Shown one piece after another: positions 8,662 through 17,397 of a stretch of 64,000 nt of DNA; position 1 is the stretch's first letter; each line of letters opens with the position of its first letter. A program made the translations under genes and the position numbers. Origin of the DNA: Bacteroidales bacterium. Its GTDB lineage: Bacteria > Bacteroidota > Bacteroidia > Bacteroidales > UBA932. Below the pieces are notes generated by a model. It made no database searches and was not told the origin of the DNA. It worked only from the letters and a program-made list of their open reading frames with translations. The DNA lies in the NCBI GenBank assembly GCA_009777095.1, contig WRMN01000008.1, positions 1 through 64,000 on the forward strand. Reading direction: 5' to 3'.

Positions 8662-9828
8662 TTAAGGTTTAAAATGCAGTTTGAGAAATACAATTTCGGA
8701 GCGGGTGCCTATACGTACCTGCGGCCCCCAGGTTCCTAAGCCCTCCGAAACATAAAAGTGGGTATTGCCTTTCCGTAAATAGCCCCTGTCTATTTCATAC
8801 ATACCTTTAGTAATCAGCGAAAGCGGCCATAGTTGTCCGGCGTGGGTATGTCCGCTTAGTTGCAGGTCTATATCCGCCGCCACTGTTTTGTCAAATTCAA
8901 ACGGCTGATGGTCAAGTAAAATCAAGGGCTTGCTATGATCCACTCCATCTAACAGCGCTTCCAAGGTTTTACGATGCCTGCCTGTTTGAAAACCTCTGCC
9001 GAAACTGCGGTCGAGGCGGCCAAGCAGATAAAAGCTATTATCAACCAAGAGGGCGGTGTCTAACAAGAGGGTCATACCGCAAGACTGCATATAACCTAAG
9101 GTCTGCGAAAAATCACCAAATAATTCATGATTACCCTGTACGGCATAAAGGCCTAAAGGCGCCTTAATTTGCATCAGTAGTTCTCCTAATTTCTTGCGTT
9201 CCATTGATTTTGGACTGTCGTCCACCATATCCCCTGCAATCAATACAATGTCGGGCGAAAGTTTATTTATCTCGCTTACCCAGCGCTGCAAGCTGCTGTA
9301 GCCATTAATAGCGCCCAGATGCAAATCGCTAATCAACACTATGCTTAAACTGTCGCGGTCGGGCACATTCTTCTCAATGGTAATATCTACCATATTTACT
9401 TTTGGCGCCGTAGCGTTATAGCGTCCTATAAACAGCATAGTAAGCACAATAATATTGACGGCTATAAATACGATAAACTTTACCCACATATAATATTCTC
9501 CGATAAAGGTCGTCGGGCTTTTCCCTACAGCCCACAAGGCCAATCGCAGCACATCAATGGCTATCACAATCATCAGAAAATACAGCATGGCTGCCACCCA
9601 GTCCGATCCTATAGCCCAGCCTATATCTATCAAGCCGTTATCAAAAAACCGCCGGACAAAAAACATCGTTATAAACAGCATCGGTAACACAGCCGCCACA
9701 CCGATGATTATCTTCCGAAAGGGCCCGACGGCCTCCATTGCCTGCCAGCCGCGTATAAGGACATAAGTATTGATAAGGCCATAAATCAATACTATGAGAA
9801 CAAAAATAAAAATAATAGCGCCTTTCAT
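8662..9828 (-). CDS. Membrane-anchored metallophosphoesterase (YaeI/YkuE-like)
   Basis: The 388-aa protein has about four N-terminal membrane segments (roughly residues 5-25, 38-60, 75-100, 115-137) followed by a calcineurin-type phosphoesterase domain. Metal motifs run in order: SDLHLG, AGDMVDD, GNHE, LDHQP and SGHTHAG. Relatives with this layout act on lipid-linked or membrane-proximal phosphate esters, but the substrate here is unknown. It converges with the PNP gene and is divergent from the second phosphoesterase gene, with 47 bases between the two starts. Confidence 0.88.
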   Translation of the reverse strand: MKGAIIFIFVLIVLIYGLINTYVLIRGWQAMEAVGPFRKIIIGVAAVLPMLFITMFFVRRFFDNGLIDIGWAIGSDWVAAMLYFLMIVIAIDVLRLALWAVGKSPTTFIGEYYMWVKFIVFIAVNIIVLTMLFIGRYNATAPKVNMVDITIEKNVPDRDSLSIVLISDLHLGAINGYSSLQRWVSEINKLSPDIVLIAGDMVDDSPKSMERKKLGELLMQIKAPLGLYAVQGNHELFGDFSQTLGYMQSCGMTLLLDTALLVDNSFYLLGRLDRSFGRGFQTGRHRKTLEALLDGVDHSKPLILLDHQPFEFDKTVAADIDLQLSGHTHAGQLWPLSLITKGMYEIDRGYLRKGNTHFYVSEGLGTWGPQVRIGTRSEIVFLKLHFKP

Positions 9829-9861
9829 GCCGTGTTTTTTATAATATGCGAAGATAATACT

Positions 9862-9869
9862 TATCTTTG
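9862..9869 (+). promoter_or_regulatory. Promoter -7 element for secreted phosphoesterase
   Basis: TATCTTTG ends only 6 bases before the ATG at 9876. If transcription starts the usual few bases downstream, the mRNA has almost no leader. Confidence 0.65.
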
Positions 9870-9875
9870 TAAATC

Positions 9876-10805
9876 ATGAAAAAATTACCATTTATCTTGG
9901 CTTTTTGTTTGACGGCAGTTTATAACGTAGCGGCTCAGCCTTTCGCTTTTATCAGTGACACTCAGGGGCCGATGAAAGTAGAAACCGTAATCATGAAGAC
10001 CGAACGGAATATAGAGGCTACCGACAAGTTGTTGGCTGACTTGAGTCGGATACCACACCGTGCCGTGTTTTTTTTAGGCGATATGGTCTCTACCGGCAGC
10101 AGTTTCGGAGCATGGGAGCGTATTGACCGTTTTTTAACCACTATGAGGGAAAGGAATACCCCCGTGTATGCTGCTTATGGCAACCACGAGTATATGCTTC
10201 TTTCCTCGGTGGGGGAAAAAAATTTCGCCCAACGTTTTCCGAATATTCCTAACACCGGATATATTGTCGTACAAGATTCGATAGCGGTAGTGGTTTTTAA
10301 CTCCAATTTTTCAAAATTAAACAAGAATACGCAACAAACCCAACACCAATGGTACGAACGAAGTTTAGACTCATTAAACAAGGCCAATGACATAAAGTTT
10401 ATTATTGTTGCTTGCCACCATGCGCCTTACACCAATAGCAATGTGGTAAACCCGAACAAGAATGTACAGGAATTGTATGTACCTGCTTATGTAAATACGC
10501 CTAAGGCAGCCTTATTCCTGAGCGGACATTCGCACCATCTTGAATATTTTGATATTTACCAAAAGAAATTCTTAGTTATCGGCGGCGGGGGCGGGCTGTG
10601 GCAGGATTTCAAAAAAGAAAGTAAACACGACTTCACTGATTTAATAGGAGAAAACCAAAAACCCCGCTACTTTTATTTGCAGATAACCCGCATCGGGAAT
10701 AGCCTTCAGGCCTCGGTACGCGGCTTTACTGTAGAAGATTTCGGTAAGTTTGAAGATTACCCCATCGTTTCTATTCCTTTTTCAACAACTACTCCGTACC
10801 TCTGA
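9876..10805 (+). CDS. Secreted calcineurin-like phosphoesterase
   Basis: The 309-aa protein begins with a signal peptide of about 20 residues ending at VAAQ, so it is exported. The metallophosphoesterase motifs are complete: ISDTQG, LGDMVS, GNHEY, CHHAPY and SGHSHHLEY. It resembles purple-acid-like and calcineurin-like phosphatases of the cell envelope; the substrate is not predictable. The promoter element lies so close to the ATG that a leaderless transcript is possible. It is divergent to another phosphoesterase gene of a different subfamily. Confidence 0.9.
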   Translation: MKKLPFILAFCLTAVYNVAAQPFAFISDTQGPMKVETVIMKTERNIEATDKLLADLSRIPHRAVFFLGDMVSTGSSFGAWERIDRFLTTMRERNTPVYAAYGNHEYMLLSSVGEKNFAQRFPNIPNTGYIVVQDSIAVVVFNSNFSKLNKNTQQTQHQWYERSLDSLNKANDIKFIIVACHHAPYTNSNVVNPNKNVQELYVPAYVNTPKAALFLSGHSHHLEYFDIYQKKFLVIGGGGGLWQDFKKESKHDFTDLIGENQKPRYFYLQITRIGNSLQASVRGFTVEDFGKFEDYPIVSIPFSTTTPYL

Positions 10806-10834
10806 ATTTGCCAACTCCCCCAAAAGGTGCTAAT

Positions 10835-11821
10835 CTATTGCGAAGGTGCGATTATTGGAAGAAATGATAAATCTGCCAACACTATAGCTACAGCAGCTTC
10901 TACAATCACCGGTGCGCGCAAAGCAAAGCAGGAGTCGTGGCGGCCGGAAAGCTGAAAGCCCAACTCTTTTTCTGTTGTAAGGTCAAAGGCTTTTTGGATT
11001 TTTTTGATGCTTGCGGCCGGACGCAGAGCTACTGTCAACAATAAATCGTTGCCATTGGTAATGCCGCCGATTATGCCGCCTGCATTGTTCTCCTTGGTTT
11101 TTCCCGCAGGTGAAATAATTGCGTCATTATATTCGGACCCCCTCATTTCGGCAGCATCAAAGCCGGCGCCAAATTCTACCCCTTTCACGCCGGGAATGGA
11201 GAAAAGCAGATGGCTCAACAGCGACTCTACGCTATCGAAAAAAGGCTCGCCCCAGCCGCAGGGAACACCCTGTGCGCAACATTCTATCAAGCCGCCGATA
11301 CTGTCGCCCTCCTTCACTGCTGCTTCCACCGCTTCTTGTATATCGTAGGAGCCGCCGGCCATTATCAGGTTGGCATACACATTAATCGGAGCAATCAGCT
11401 TCTTGGCAATTACGCCTGCCGCAACCAAAGCTACCGTTAAACGTCCCGATAGATAGCCGCCTCCACGTAAATCGTTATAACCCTGCCATTTTTTGGAAGC
11501 GGCAAAATCAGCATGGCCGGGACGGGGAATAGCGCGGAAAGGCTCATAATCGGTTGAATCTACATCTTTGTTGGCAAAAAGGAGGGTCAGCGGCGCGCCG
11601 GTAGTGCGCCCATTGTGCCAACCGCTGATAATCTCCGGCACATCCGGCTCTTGGCGATCGGTAGTTCCCGCTGCACCGCTGCGCCGACGGCTTAAGTCGT
11701 CTTCAAAATCGTCCACCGTCAAGGCCAATCCGGCCGGACAACCGTCAATCGTTACCCCCACATAAGGGCCGTGCGACTCGCCGAATAGCTGTATGCGGAA
11801 TATACGTCCAAAACTGTTCAT
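10835..11821 (-). CDS. aroC: Chorismate synthase
   Basis: The 328-aa enzyme makes chorismate from 5-enolpyruvylshikimate-3-phosphate, the last shikimate step, using reduced FMN. Signatures are the N-terminal FGESHGPYVG (13-22), the RRRSG..TDRQEPD stretch, RPGHADF with its conserved His, and GRHDSCF near the C-terminus. It is somewhat shorter than the usual 350-360 residues, mainly at the C-terminal tail, but every motif is present. It lies 92 bases downstream of aroA on the same strand yet has its own -7 element at 11838-11845. Confidence 0.96.
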   Translation of the reverse strand: MNSFGRIFRIQLFGESHGPYVGVTIDGCPAGLALTVDDFEDDLSRRRSGAAGTTDRQEPDVPEIISGWHNGRTTGAPLTLLFANKDVDSTDYEPFRAIPRPGHADFAASKKWQGYNDLRGGGYLSGRLTVALVAAGVIAKKLIAPINVYANLIMAGGSYDIQEAVEAAVKEGDSIGGLIECCAQGVPCGWGEPFFDSVESLLSHLLFSIPGVKGVEFGAGFDAAEMRGSEYNDAIISPAGKTKENNAGGIIGGITNGNDLLLTVALRPAASIKKIQKAFDLTTEKELGFQLSGRHDSCFALRAPVIVEAAVAIVLADLSFLPIIAPSQ

Positions 11822-11837
11822 AATACATGGTTTTCTG

Positions 11838-11845
11838 CAAAAGTA
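11838..11845 (-). promoter_or_regulatory. Promoter -7 element for aroC
   Basis: Read on the minus strand it is TACTTTTG, a match to TAnnTTTG, 16 bases before the aroC ATG. Confidence 0.55.
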
Positions 11846-11913
11846 GTAAAAAAATTAGTATCAGACGCCAAGTATCAGGATTTGGGGTATGAGATTTGTA
11901 AAAACAATCTTCA

Positions 11914-13188
11914 TCAATCATCAATTATAACCTTAACCCCTAACTTCTGCAGGTCGGTAAAAAAAGCAGGATAGGATTTGCTTACACATTCTGCGCCCTC
12001 TATAGTCAACGGCTTATTGGCGCTGCAAGCCGCTACCGCCAAGGCCATAGCTATCCGGTGGTCGTTATGCGCATATACGGGCTCCTCGCCGACAGTTAAG
12101 GTCCCACCGTGTATTTTCATCGTATTCTCCGTAAGGTCAATCCGCACGCCGATACGGGCAAACTCCTGCTGCAAGACTTCAGCTCGGTTGCTTTCTTTAA
12201 TTTTCAACCGCTGAATGCCGTAAATAGTAGATGTCCCTTTACAGTGGGCAGCCAAGGCCGCTAAAGGAGGCGCCAAATCGGGACTATCACTGGCGTCGAA
12301 GTTAAAAGCCCTAAGCAAACCCTGCGGCTTGCGCAAAAATACTTCCTGTTCGCTGACGCTAACAGGCGCATTGGCCAAAGTAAGTATCTTCAACACGCTA
12401 CTGTCGGGTTGCTTCGTATTGCCGAACAAATTACGGATAGTGATCTCACCGCTTAAGGCTGCTGCTGCCAAAAGAAAGGCAGCGCCGCTCCAATCGCCCT
12501 CTACAAAATATTCTTTAGCCTTATAAGATTGGCCACCCCTTATTTTATAATACCCCTCATGCTGTTTTTGTATGACCACGCCAAATTGCCGCAACAACTG
12601 AATAGTCAGCTCCACATAGCCCTTGCCGGCTAAATTTTGCACGTATATTTCCGAGTCGGCAGAAGCTAAGGGTAAGGCCATCAAGAGCCCTGTAAGCGCC
12701 TGAGAGGTTTCGTGTCCGTCAATTAAGAGTTTGCCTCCTTTGAGCGACCCTTCTACCCGCCAAGCCACAGTATCGGTATTTCGCATTAATTTACAGGAGG
12801 CGCCTGATTGCGCCAGCGCTTCATCAATCATCTGCATGGGGCGTTGCAGCAAGGAGCTTTCTCCGGTAATGTGCACAGGAGTACCTAATAAGGTGGCAAT
12901 AGGTGCAAACATGCGCATGCACAAGCCCGATTCGCCGACTGAAAAACTTGTTTCCGCCGCCGAAAAATTACCGGTAATGGTCAATGTGTCGCCATTAATA
13001 GCCACAGTAGTGCCTAAGGCTTTAGCTATGTTTATAGCAACCATGGCATCACCGCAAAGGGAGGCGTTGTTGATAATTGAAGTTCCCTTGGATAATGTAG
13101 CTGCAGCAATAGCACGCAGCGTCAAACTTTTCGAGGCAGGCGCTTTCAGCCGGCCTTTCAACTTGGTTGGATAAATAATTACGCGCAT
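11914..13188 (-). CDS. aroA: EPSP synthase (3-phosphoshikimate 1-carboxyvinyltransferase)
   Basis: The 424-aa protein joins phosphoenolpyruvate to shikimate-3-phosphate. Family motifs are seen: the N-terminal APASKSLTLRA (K20, S21, R25), GESGLCMRMF in the hinge/PEP region, KIKESNRAE, and HNDHRIAMA with catalytic residues. The common GNAGT motif appears here as the variant VGESGLCMR, which is seen in divergent AroA proteins. It precedes aroC in the same direction; together they make the last two shikimate steps. The restriction-modification cassette lies immediately upstream. Confidence 0.95.
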   Translation of the reverse strand: MRVIIYPTKLKGRLKAPASKSLTLRAIAAATLSKGTSIINNASLCGDAMVAINIAKALGTTVAINGDTLTITGNFSAAETSFSVGESGLCMRMFAPIATLLGTPVHITGESSLLQRPMQMIDEALAQSGASCKLMRNTDTVAWRVEGSLKGGKLLIDGHETSQALTGLLMALPLASADSEIYVQNLAGKGYVELTIQLLRQFGVVIQKQHEGYYKIRGGQSYKAKEYFVEGDWSGAAFLLAAAALSGEITIRNLFGNTKQPDSSVLKILTLANAPVSVSEQEVFLRKPQGLLRAFNFDASDSPDLAPPLAALAAHCKGTSTIYGIQRLKIKESNRAEVLQQEFARIGVRIDLTENTMKIHGGTLTVGEEPVYAHNDHRIAMALAVAACSANKPLTIEGAECVSKSYPAFFTDLQKLGVKVIIDD

Positions 13189-13348
13189 TATGTCTTTGTT
13201 TTAACTTGGAGGAGGCTTGACGCAGGCGGGGGTTTCACAAAGGTTTGGGCGGGCGACACATTTGCAAATTCGCACAAATGTTTCTGCGGGCATACACCTC
13301 CGCTTGCGCCAAACCGCACGTAAAGCGAAGGCATCACTACGCTCATAT

Positions 13349-14740
13349 CTACTTTTTCCAAAAGTCTAACAAATTTTTGATTGCCTCTTGGAATAATTTC
13401 GGTGCTTTCATACCCAAAATCAATTTTCCGTTTTCATTGAGCAAAAATCCAACCTCAATTTCTACGATACTTTCTTCTTGACTTCCATACAAAACGACCG
13501 TTCTTACAATCTTGTATTTAGGGTAGTGTGCTGTGTTGTAAATCTTGTCAAAAGCGTCATAACCTGCCAATTCTTTAATTCCGTTTGCTCGAAACTGATA
13601 TTTTTTGCCCTCAATATCAATGATAATTTTGTTCGACAAGTCAAGCAAAACCAAATCGGGAATGTTGATAATCTGCGACTTGTCGCCTGCTTTGTATTTT
13701 TCTCTGTCAGTGTATTTTGCAAGTGGAATTGGGTCGCCTTTGAGTGGAATAAAATAACCTTTTTCGCAACCTGCGTGATTTTCAAAAATTGAATATCCGT
13801 TGGCGAAATTTTCAACAACCAAGTGAATAAAAATTGTTCCAAGTTTCTCGCCGTCAAGGTCATACTTCCAATAATTTTCATTCATTTCGGCTTTCGGAAT
13901 GCTCAAACTATGCAAAGAAATGTCTAATTTATTTGCAATTTGAATGAATTTGTTTGTCTTTCCAATGTGATTTTGTGAAAGCCCGTGTTGTGTAATTTCG
14001 ATTTCTTCTCTCCAACCTAATTTTCGTAAAACTGCGGAAATTATTGACAACGCACCAATATTTGGGTCGTGTGATAGTCCGCCACTTTTGAAAAGTCGCC
14101 CCGAAATATTGATTTTATCTTCTGATTTTGTTAGCAAAATTGGCACATTTCCTTTCGGTGCTTTTCGCATATTTGCCTTGAAATCAATTATTTCTTCAAT
14201 CGTTTTGAATGGAACAAAAATATTTTCGTCTAATTTCTTACCCAAAATTTCCACGCCCAAAGTCAAGAGCAACCTTGTGCCGAAGATGTATGTTTCGGTT
14301 GGCTTTTCTTTTTGCTCAATTTGCAAATTGTAGAGCATAATTTTTCTTGTTGTTGGGTAGTAGTTTTCAATGAAAACAAACTTACTGCAACGCTGATAAA
14401 CTCCCGTATTTCGACTTTCTTTGTCGTCAGTTTTCGTTTCTTCAATAGCGTAAATAGGTGTATCTTTGGCGGTTGGCTCGTCTTTTTGATAGAAAATCAA
14501 AAAGTCCGTAAAACTCGAATTGCCCGAAACGGTTTTTACGAAAATTTTATCCACCAAATTACAGCGTAAGCCGATAATTTCGTAGGTAAATGTGAATTTT
14601 CCTTTGTTCAAAATCGGCAAAATGCGGATTGTGTCAATGATAACTGCAACCTTATTGTCCTTTGCAAATTTTTGAAAAATTGTTGCAATGACTTCTTTTT
14701 TCGGGCGTTCCTCTGTCAAAAACCAAAGATTTTTATTCAT
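13349..14740 (-). CDS. Putative type II (probably type IIS) restriction endonuclease with two PD-(D/E)XK-like sites
   Basis: The 463-aa protein overlaps the upstream methyltransferase gene by 4 bases (ATGA) and completes an R-M operon. Two nuclease-like motifs stand out. The first is D79 followed by E101-T-K103 in the IEETK segment, with a following TDDKESRN helix. The second is P361-D362 followed by E377-G-K379 in the DIEGKK segment. Two sites in one chain recall type IIS enzymes such as Mva1269I and BsmI, in which each site cuts one strand. Codon use is AT-rich compared with aroA. I do not recognise a close family, and the recognition sequence is unknown. Confidence 0.7.
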   Translation of the reverse strand: MNKNLWFLTEERPKKEVIATIFQKFAKDNKVAVIIDTIRILPILNKGKFTFTYEIIGLRCNLVDKIFVKTVSGNSSFTDFLIFYQKDEPTAKDTPIYAIEETKTDDKESRNTGVYQRCSKFVFIENYYPTTRKIMLYNLQIEQKEKPTETYIFGTRLLLTLGVEILGKKLDENIFVPFKTIEEIIDFKANMRKAPKGNVPILLTKSEDKINISGRLFKSGGLSHDPNIGALSIISAVLRKLGWREEIEITQHGLSQNHIGKTNKFIQIANKLDISLHSLSIPKAEMNENYWKYDLDGEKLGTIFIHLVVENFANGYSIFENHAGCEKGYFIPLKGDPIPLAKYTDREKYKAGDKSQIINIPDLVLLDLSNKIIIDIEGKKYQFRANGIKELAGYDAFDKIYNTAHYPKYKIVRTVVLYGSQEESIVEIEVGFLLNENGKLILGMKAPKLFQEAIKNLLDFWKK

Positions 14741-15780
14741 CTTCTTAAAATATAAAGTTGTTCTTTAATATGTTTTTTATGTTTGCTTTCGCCGTTGTTG
14801 TTGCTCTTAAAACGCAGATAATCAAATTCTTCCAATTCTACTTTTCCGTATTTTGATAGAATAGAAAAAATTTCGTTTTGTGGCATAATTCCCTCGTTAT
14901 TGTAGCTCAAAATCAATGTTTTATATTTTCCAAATTTTGCTACTTTTTCCAATTCTTGCAATGCCGTTGTGGCATTACAAAATTTTGATTTTTGATTTTC
15001 GTAATTTGCTCGTAATCCTGTAACTCCTTTTATTTCAGGATTATCATATCTCGCTATTGTTTCCAACAAATGATAATTCGGTGCGTATTGTCGCTGATTA
15101 TAAGGTGGATCAAGATAAAAAATATCTGCCTCGATTTTATCAAGCAAATTCACAGAATCTTCATGAAAGCATTGATTTTCAAAGTCATTTTGCATAAATT
15201 CAATCGGTCGCAATTCCAATTTTTTAACTGCTCGCGGGTCCCATTTTTTATGAAAAGCAGCATAAATTCCTGCAACATTTGCGTAAAATGGTACGGTTTC
15301 TATCAAACACGACAACAATATAAAATACTCATTTTCAGAGATTAAATTTTCATTTTTCCAATCTTCAATCTGCTGGCGCATTGTGTCAATTCGCAGTCCA
15401 TTTTCTTCTGAAAAATACATTCGGCCGCCCGCAGGCGTGTAGTTTTTCCAAATAAAACCCTCTTTGTTGGGAATTTGATTAAGATAATCAACAATTATTT
15501 GCAACGAAGTTGCAAATAATTGTTGAGATTGAAAGTTTATATTTTTTAGCAATTTATCGAATGCAAATTCTTGATTGTTAGCAATGTACGCTTTTTGTAA
15601 AACGAAAGAAAAATACAGCAAATCGGAAGAATAAACTTGATAATTCTTTTTTTTGAAAAAACGCCCCACGTTTGTAGTTCCTGCGAAAAGGTCAAAAAAT
15701 GACTGACCTTTTATGCCTTTTTCAGTTATTATTTGATAGATTTTATCAAGTATATTTTCTTTGTTGCCTATAAATCTCAT
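14737..15780 (-). CDS. D12-class adenine-N6 DNA methyltransferase (first of two)
   Basis: The 347-aa enzyme carries the AdoMet motif DLFAGTTNVG (30-39) and the catalytic DPPY (224-227) in the YLDPPYNQRQY context of class-alpha adenine methyltransferases. It modifies one strand of the restriction site and so protects host DNA. Its start lies 2 bases after the stop of the other methyltransferase, and its stop overlaps the nuclease start by 4 bases. Two separate D12 enzymes beside one nuclease suggest an asymmetric recognition sequence with a different adenine methylated on each strand. Confidence 0.9.
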   Translation of the reverse strand: MRFIGNKENILDKIYQIITEKGIKGQSFFDLFAGTTNVGRFFKKKNYQVYSSDLLYFSFVLQKAYIANNQEFAFDKLLKNINFQSQQLFATSLQIIVDYLNQIPNKEGFIWKNYTPAGGRMYFSEENGLRIDTMRQQIEDWKNENLISENEYFILLSCLIETVPFYANVAGIYAAFHKKWDPRAVKKLELRPIEFMQNDFENQCFHEDSVNLLDKIEADIFYLDPPYNQRQYAPNYHLLETIARYDNPEIKGVTGLRANYENQKSKFCNATTALQELEKVAKFGKYKTLILSYNNEGIMPQNEIFSILSKYGKVELEEFDYLRFKSNNNGESKHKKHIKEQLYILRR

Positions 15781-15782
15781 AA

Positions 15783-16676
15783 CTAATTCACGGTATCATA
15801 ATTAGTTATTAACACTTCAACGCTTGCGTTTTTATCTTTTCTCTGATAATTGCAATTTGAATAATCAAAATTTAGATAATTAACATTATAACTTGGGTGG
15901 TAAGTCACCCAAGCTTTTAAAATTTCGTTTTCTTTTCCTTTGTGTTCCAAAACATTGGACAGCGCAAACTTTATTCCTTTACTGTCGAGGTTATCCAATT
16001 TTTTCAACAGTGCCTTTTCTTCGCTTTCAGACCAACCTTTAAATCCACGTTTCCCATCGTTATAAGTTCCACAAGTGATTAAATAGGGTGGGTCGGCATA
16101 TACAAAATCTTCGTTTCCGAGATTTTCAAAATTGAAATCCTCAAAATCTTCACTTGAAAATTCCACATCGTTTTCTTTGATTTCGACAATGAAGTTTTCT
16201 AAATTTTGTCGCATTGTCGAGTTAAAACTACTGCGTTCTCGCCCAAAAGGATTGTTAAATTCGTGGCTGTTGTTAAACCTGATTTGGTGATTAAATGAAA
16301 ACGCAACCAAAACAAACAAATCCAACGGATTTTTTTGTTTGTTGTATTCGTTTCGCAAGTTTTTGTAACCTATTTCATTTGTGAGCGACAAATTAAAGTC
16401 GCTAATTCTATTTTCAATATGACACAAAGTCCGGTCTAAACTATTTTCTTGAAACGCTTTGTACATTTCAATCAAAAAAATAAGATTGTCATTAAAATGA
16501 ATTTTGTTTGCGTTTACATTTATTCCGACATTGCATCCACCACAAAATAAATCTACAAAATTGTCAATTTCGGTGGGAAACAACGGCAAAAGTTGGGGCA
16601 AAAGTTTCGTTTTTCCACCAATATAATTTAGTGGGGATTTGTTTTTTTGTCTTTTATATGTGGCTGTTACAGGCAT
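15783..16676 (-). CDS. D12-class adenine-N6 DNA methyltransferase (second, Dam/DpnII-like)
   Basis: With the start I prefer (ATG at 16676) the enzyme is 297 aa. Motif X is SPLNYIGGKTKLL (14-26), the AdoMet motif is VDLFCGGCNVG (41-51), and the catalytic site is DPPYL (195-199). The frame stays open to an upstream ATG at 16703, but the operon promoter element at 16701-16708 covers that codon, so the longer start cannot be in the mRNA. It is the first gene of the methylase-methylase-nuclease operon. The gene order lets methylation begin before the nuclease is made. Confidence 0.9.
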   Translation of the reverse strand: MPVTATYKRQKNKSPLNYIGGKTKLLPQLLPLFPTEIDNFVDLFCGGCNVGINVNANKIHFNDNLIFLIEMYKAFQENSLDRTLCHIENRISDFNLSLTNEIGYKNLRNEYNKQKNPLDLFVLVAFSFNHQIRFNNSHEFNNPFGRERSSFNSTMRQNLENFIVEIKENDVEFSSEDFEDFNFENLGNEDFVYADPPYLITCGTYNDGKRGFKGWSESEEKALLKKLDNLDSKGIKFALSNVLEHKGKENEILKAWVTYHPSYNVNYLNFDYSNCNYQRKDKNASVEVLITNYDTVN

Positions 16677-16700
16677 TTTATTTCTTTCGTTTTTATTTTG

Positions 16701-16708
16701 CAAAGATA
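16701..16708 (-). promoter_or_regulatory. Promoter -7 element of the R-M operon
   Basis: TATCTTTG on the minus strand. It places the transcript start near 16693-16696, downstream of the ATG at 16703, and so supports translation from 16676. Confidence 0.65.
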
Positions 16709-16846
16709 CAATATTTTTCTGATTTTTATTTCTCGCTTTGAGTTCGCTCTGTCGCCCACCGCTTTCGCTTAACGCGCAAATATATAAAATTTCACATATT
16801 TATCAAATTAAAACCGGAAGTGTCTTGCGTAATTAACTATTTTTTT

Positions 16847-16854
16847 TATCTTTG
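16847..16854 (+). promoter_or_regulatory. Promoter -7 element for the lipoprotein/beta-barrel pair
   Basis: TATCTTTG lies 32 bases before the ATG at 16886. Confidence 0.7.
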
Positions 16855-16885
16855 CATGAAATTAATATCTTAAATTTTGTTTAAT

Positions 16886-17395
16886 ATGAAAAAAATCCTT
16901 TTTGTCATTTGTCTATTTTGTGCAGCGGGGTGCTCAAATGATTGGATCGACTCGACCGAACCGCTAATTCCCGTCCATTTGATAGGTATTGAATCGGTCA
17001 ACGTGAACAATGCCGGCCAGTATCCTTTCACTACCGTCGATCCTATTAAAAAGGAAGCCTATATGATAGGTGTCCGCTGGGTTACTGATAATGCCGACCC
17101 CGATGGCAATCAGGAAATCACCGGTCCTGTCGAAGCCGGCAATAACTTATACCAAAATGTTGCCGATAACTTTACCAAGCGCATTTATTGCAACACGGTT
17201 TTTAACAGCCGCAATCCGGCAGGAGCCAATGTATCGCAGTACTTCAAGGCGGTAAATTATCTTCCGGCGGGCATCAACGAGGGTTTCGTACTCTTAGTTG
17301 CTCCCGAACCGGGCGACCACTCTTTTAAAGTAGTGTATACCAATAACAGCGGGGAACGCTACGAATATGATACAGAACTAATAAGACTCTATTAG
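16886..17395 (+). CDS. Lipoprotein of unknown function
   Basis: The frame opens at a TTG at 16877, but the ATG at 16886 gives a clean lipoprotein signal: MKKILF, a hydrophobic core, then lipobox AAGC. Residues after the Cys (SNDWID) are acidic, as in Bacteroidota surface-export signals, so exposure on the outer face is possible. The mature part of about 150 residues shows no motif I recognise. The next gene, a probable beta-barrel, starts 3 bases after its stop, so the two are likely made together and may work together at the outer membrane. Confidence 0.8.
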   Translation: MKKILFVICLFCAAGCSNDWIDSTEPLIPVHLIGIESVNVNNAGQYPFTTVDPIKKEAYMIGVRWVTDNADPDGNQEITGPVEAGNNLYQNVADNFTKRIYCNTVFNSRNPAGANVSQYFKAVNYLPAGINEGFVLLVAPEPGDHSFKVVYTNNSGERYEYDTELIRLY

Positions 17396-17397
17396 CC

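Noticed and set aside
10835-11821. aroC as a truncated gene
   Set aside because: It is about 20-30 residues shorter than usual, but all FMN and substrate motifs up to GRHDSCF are intact, so it is taken as complete.
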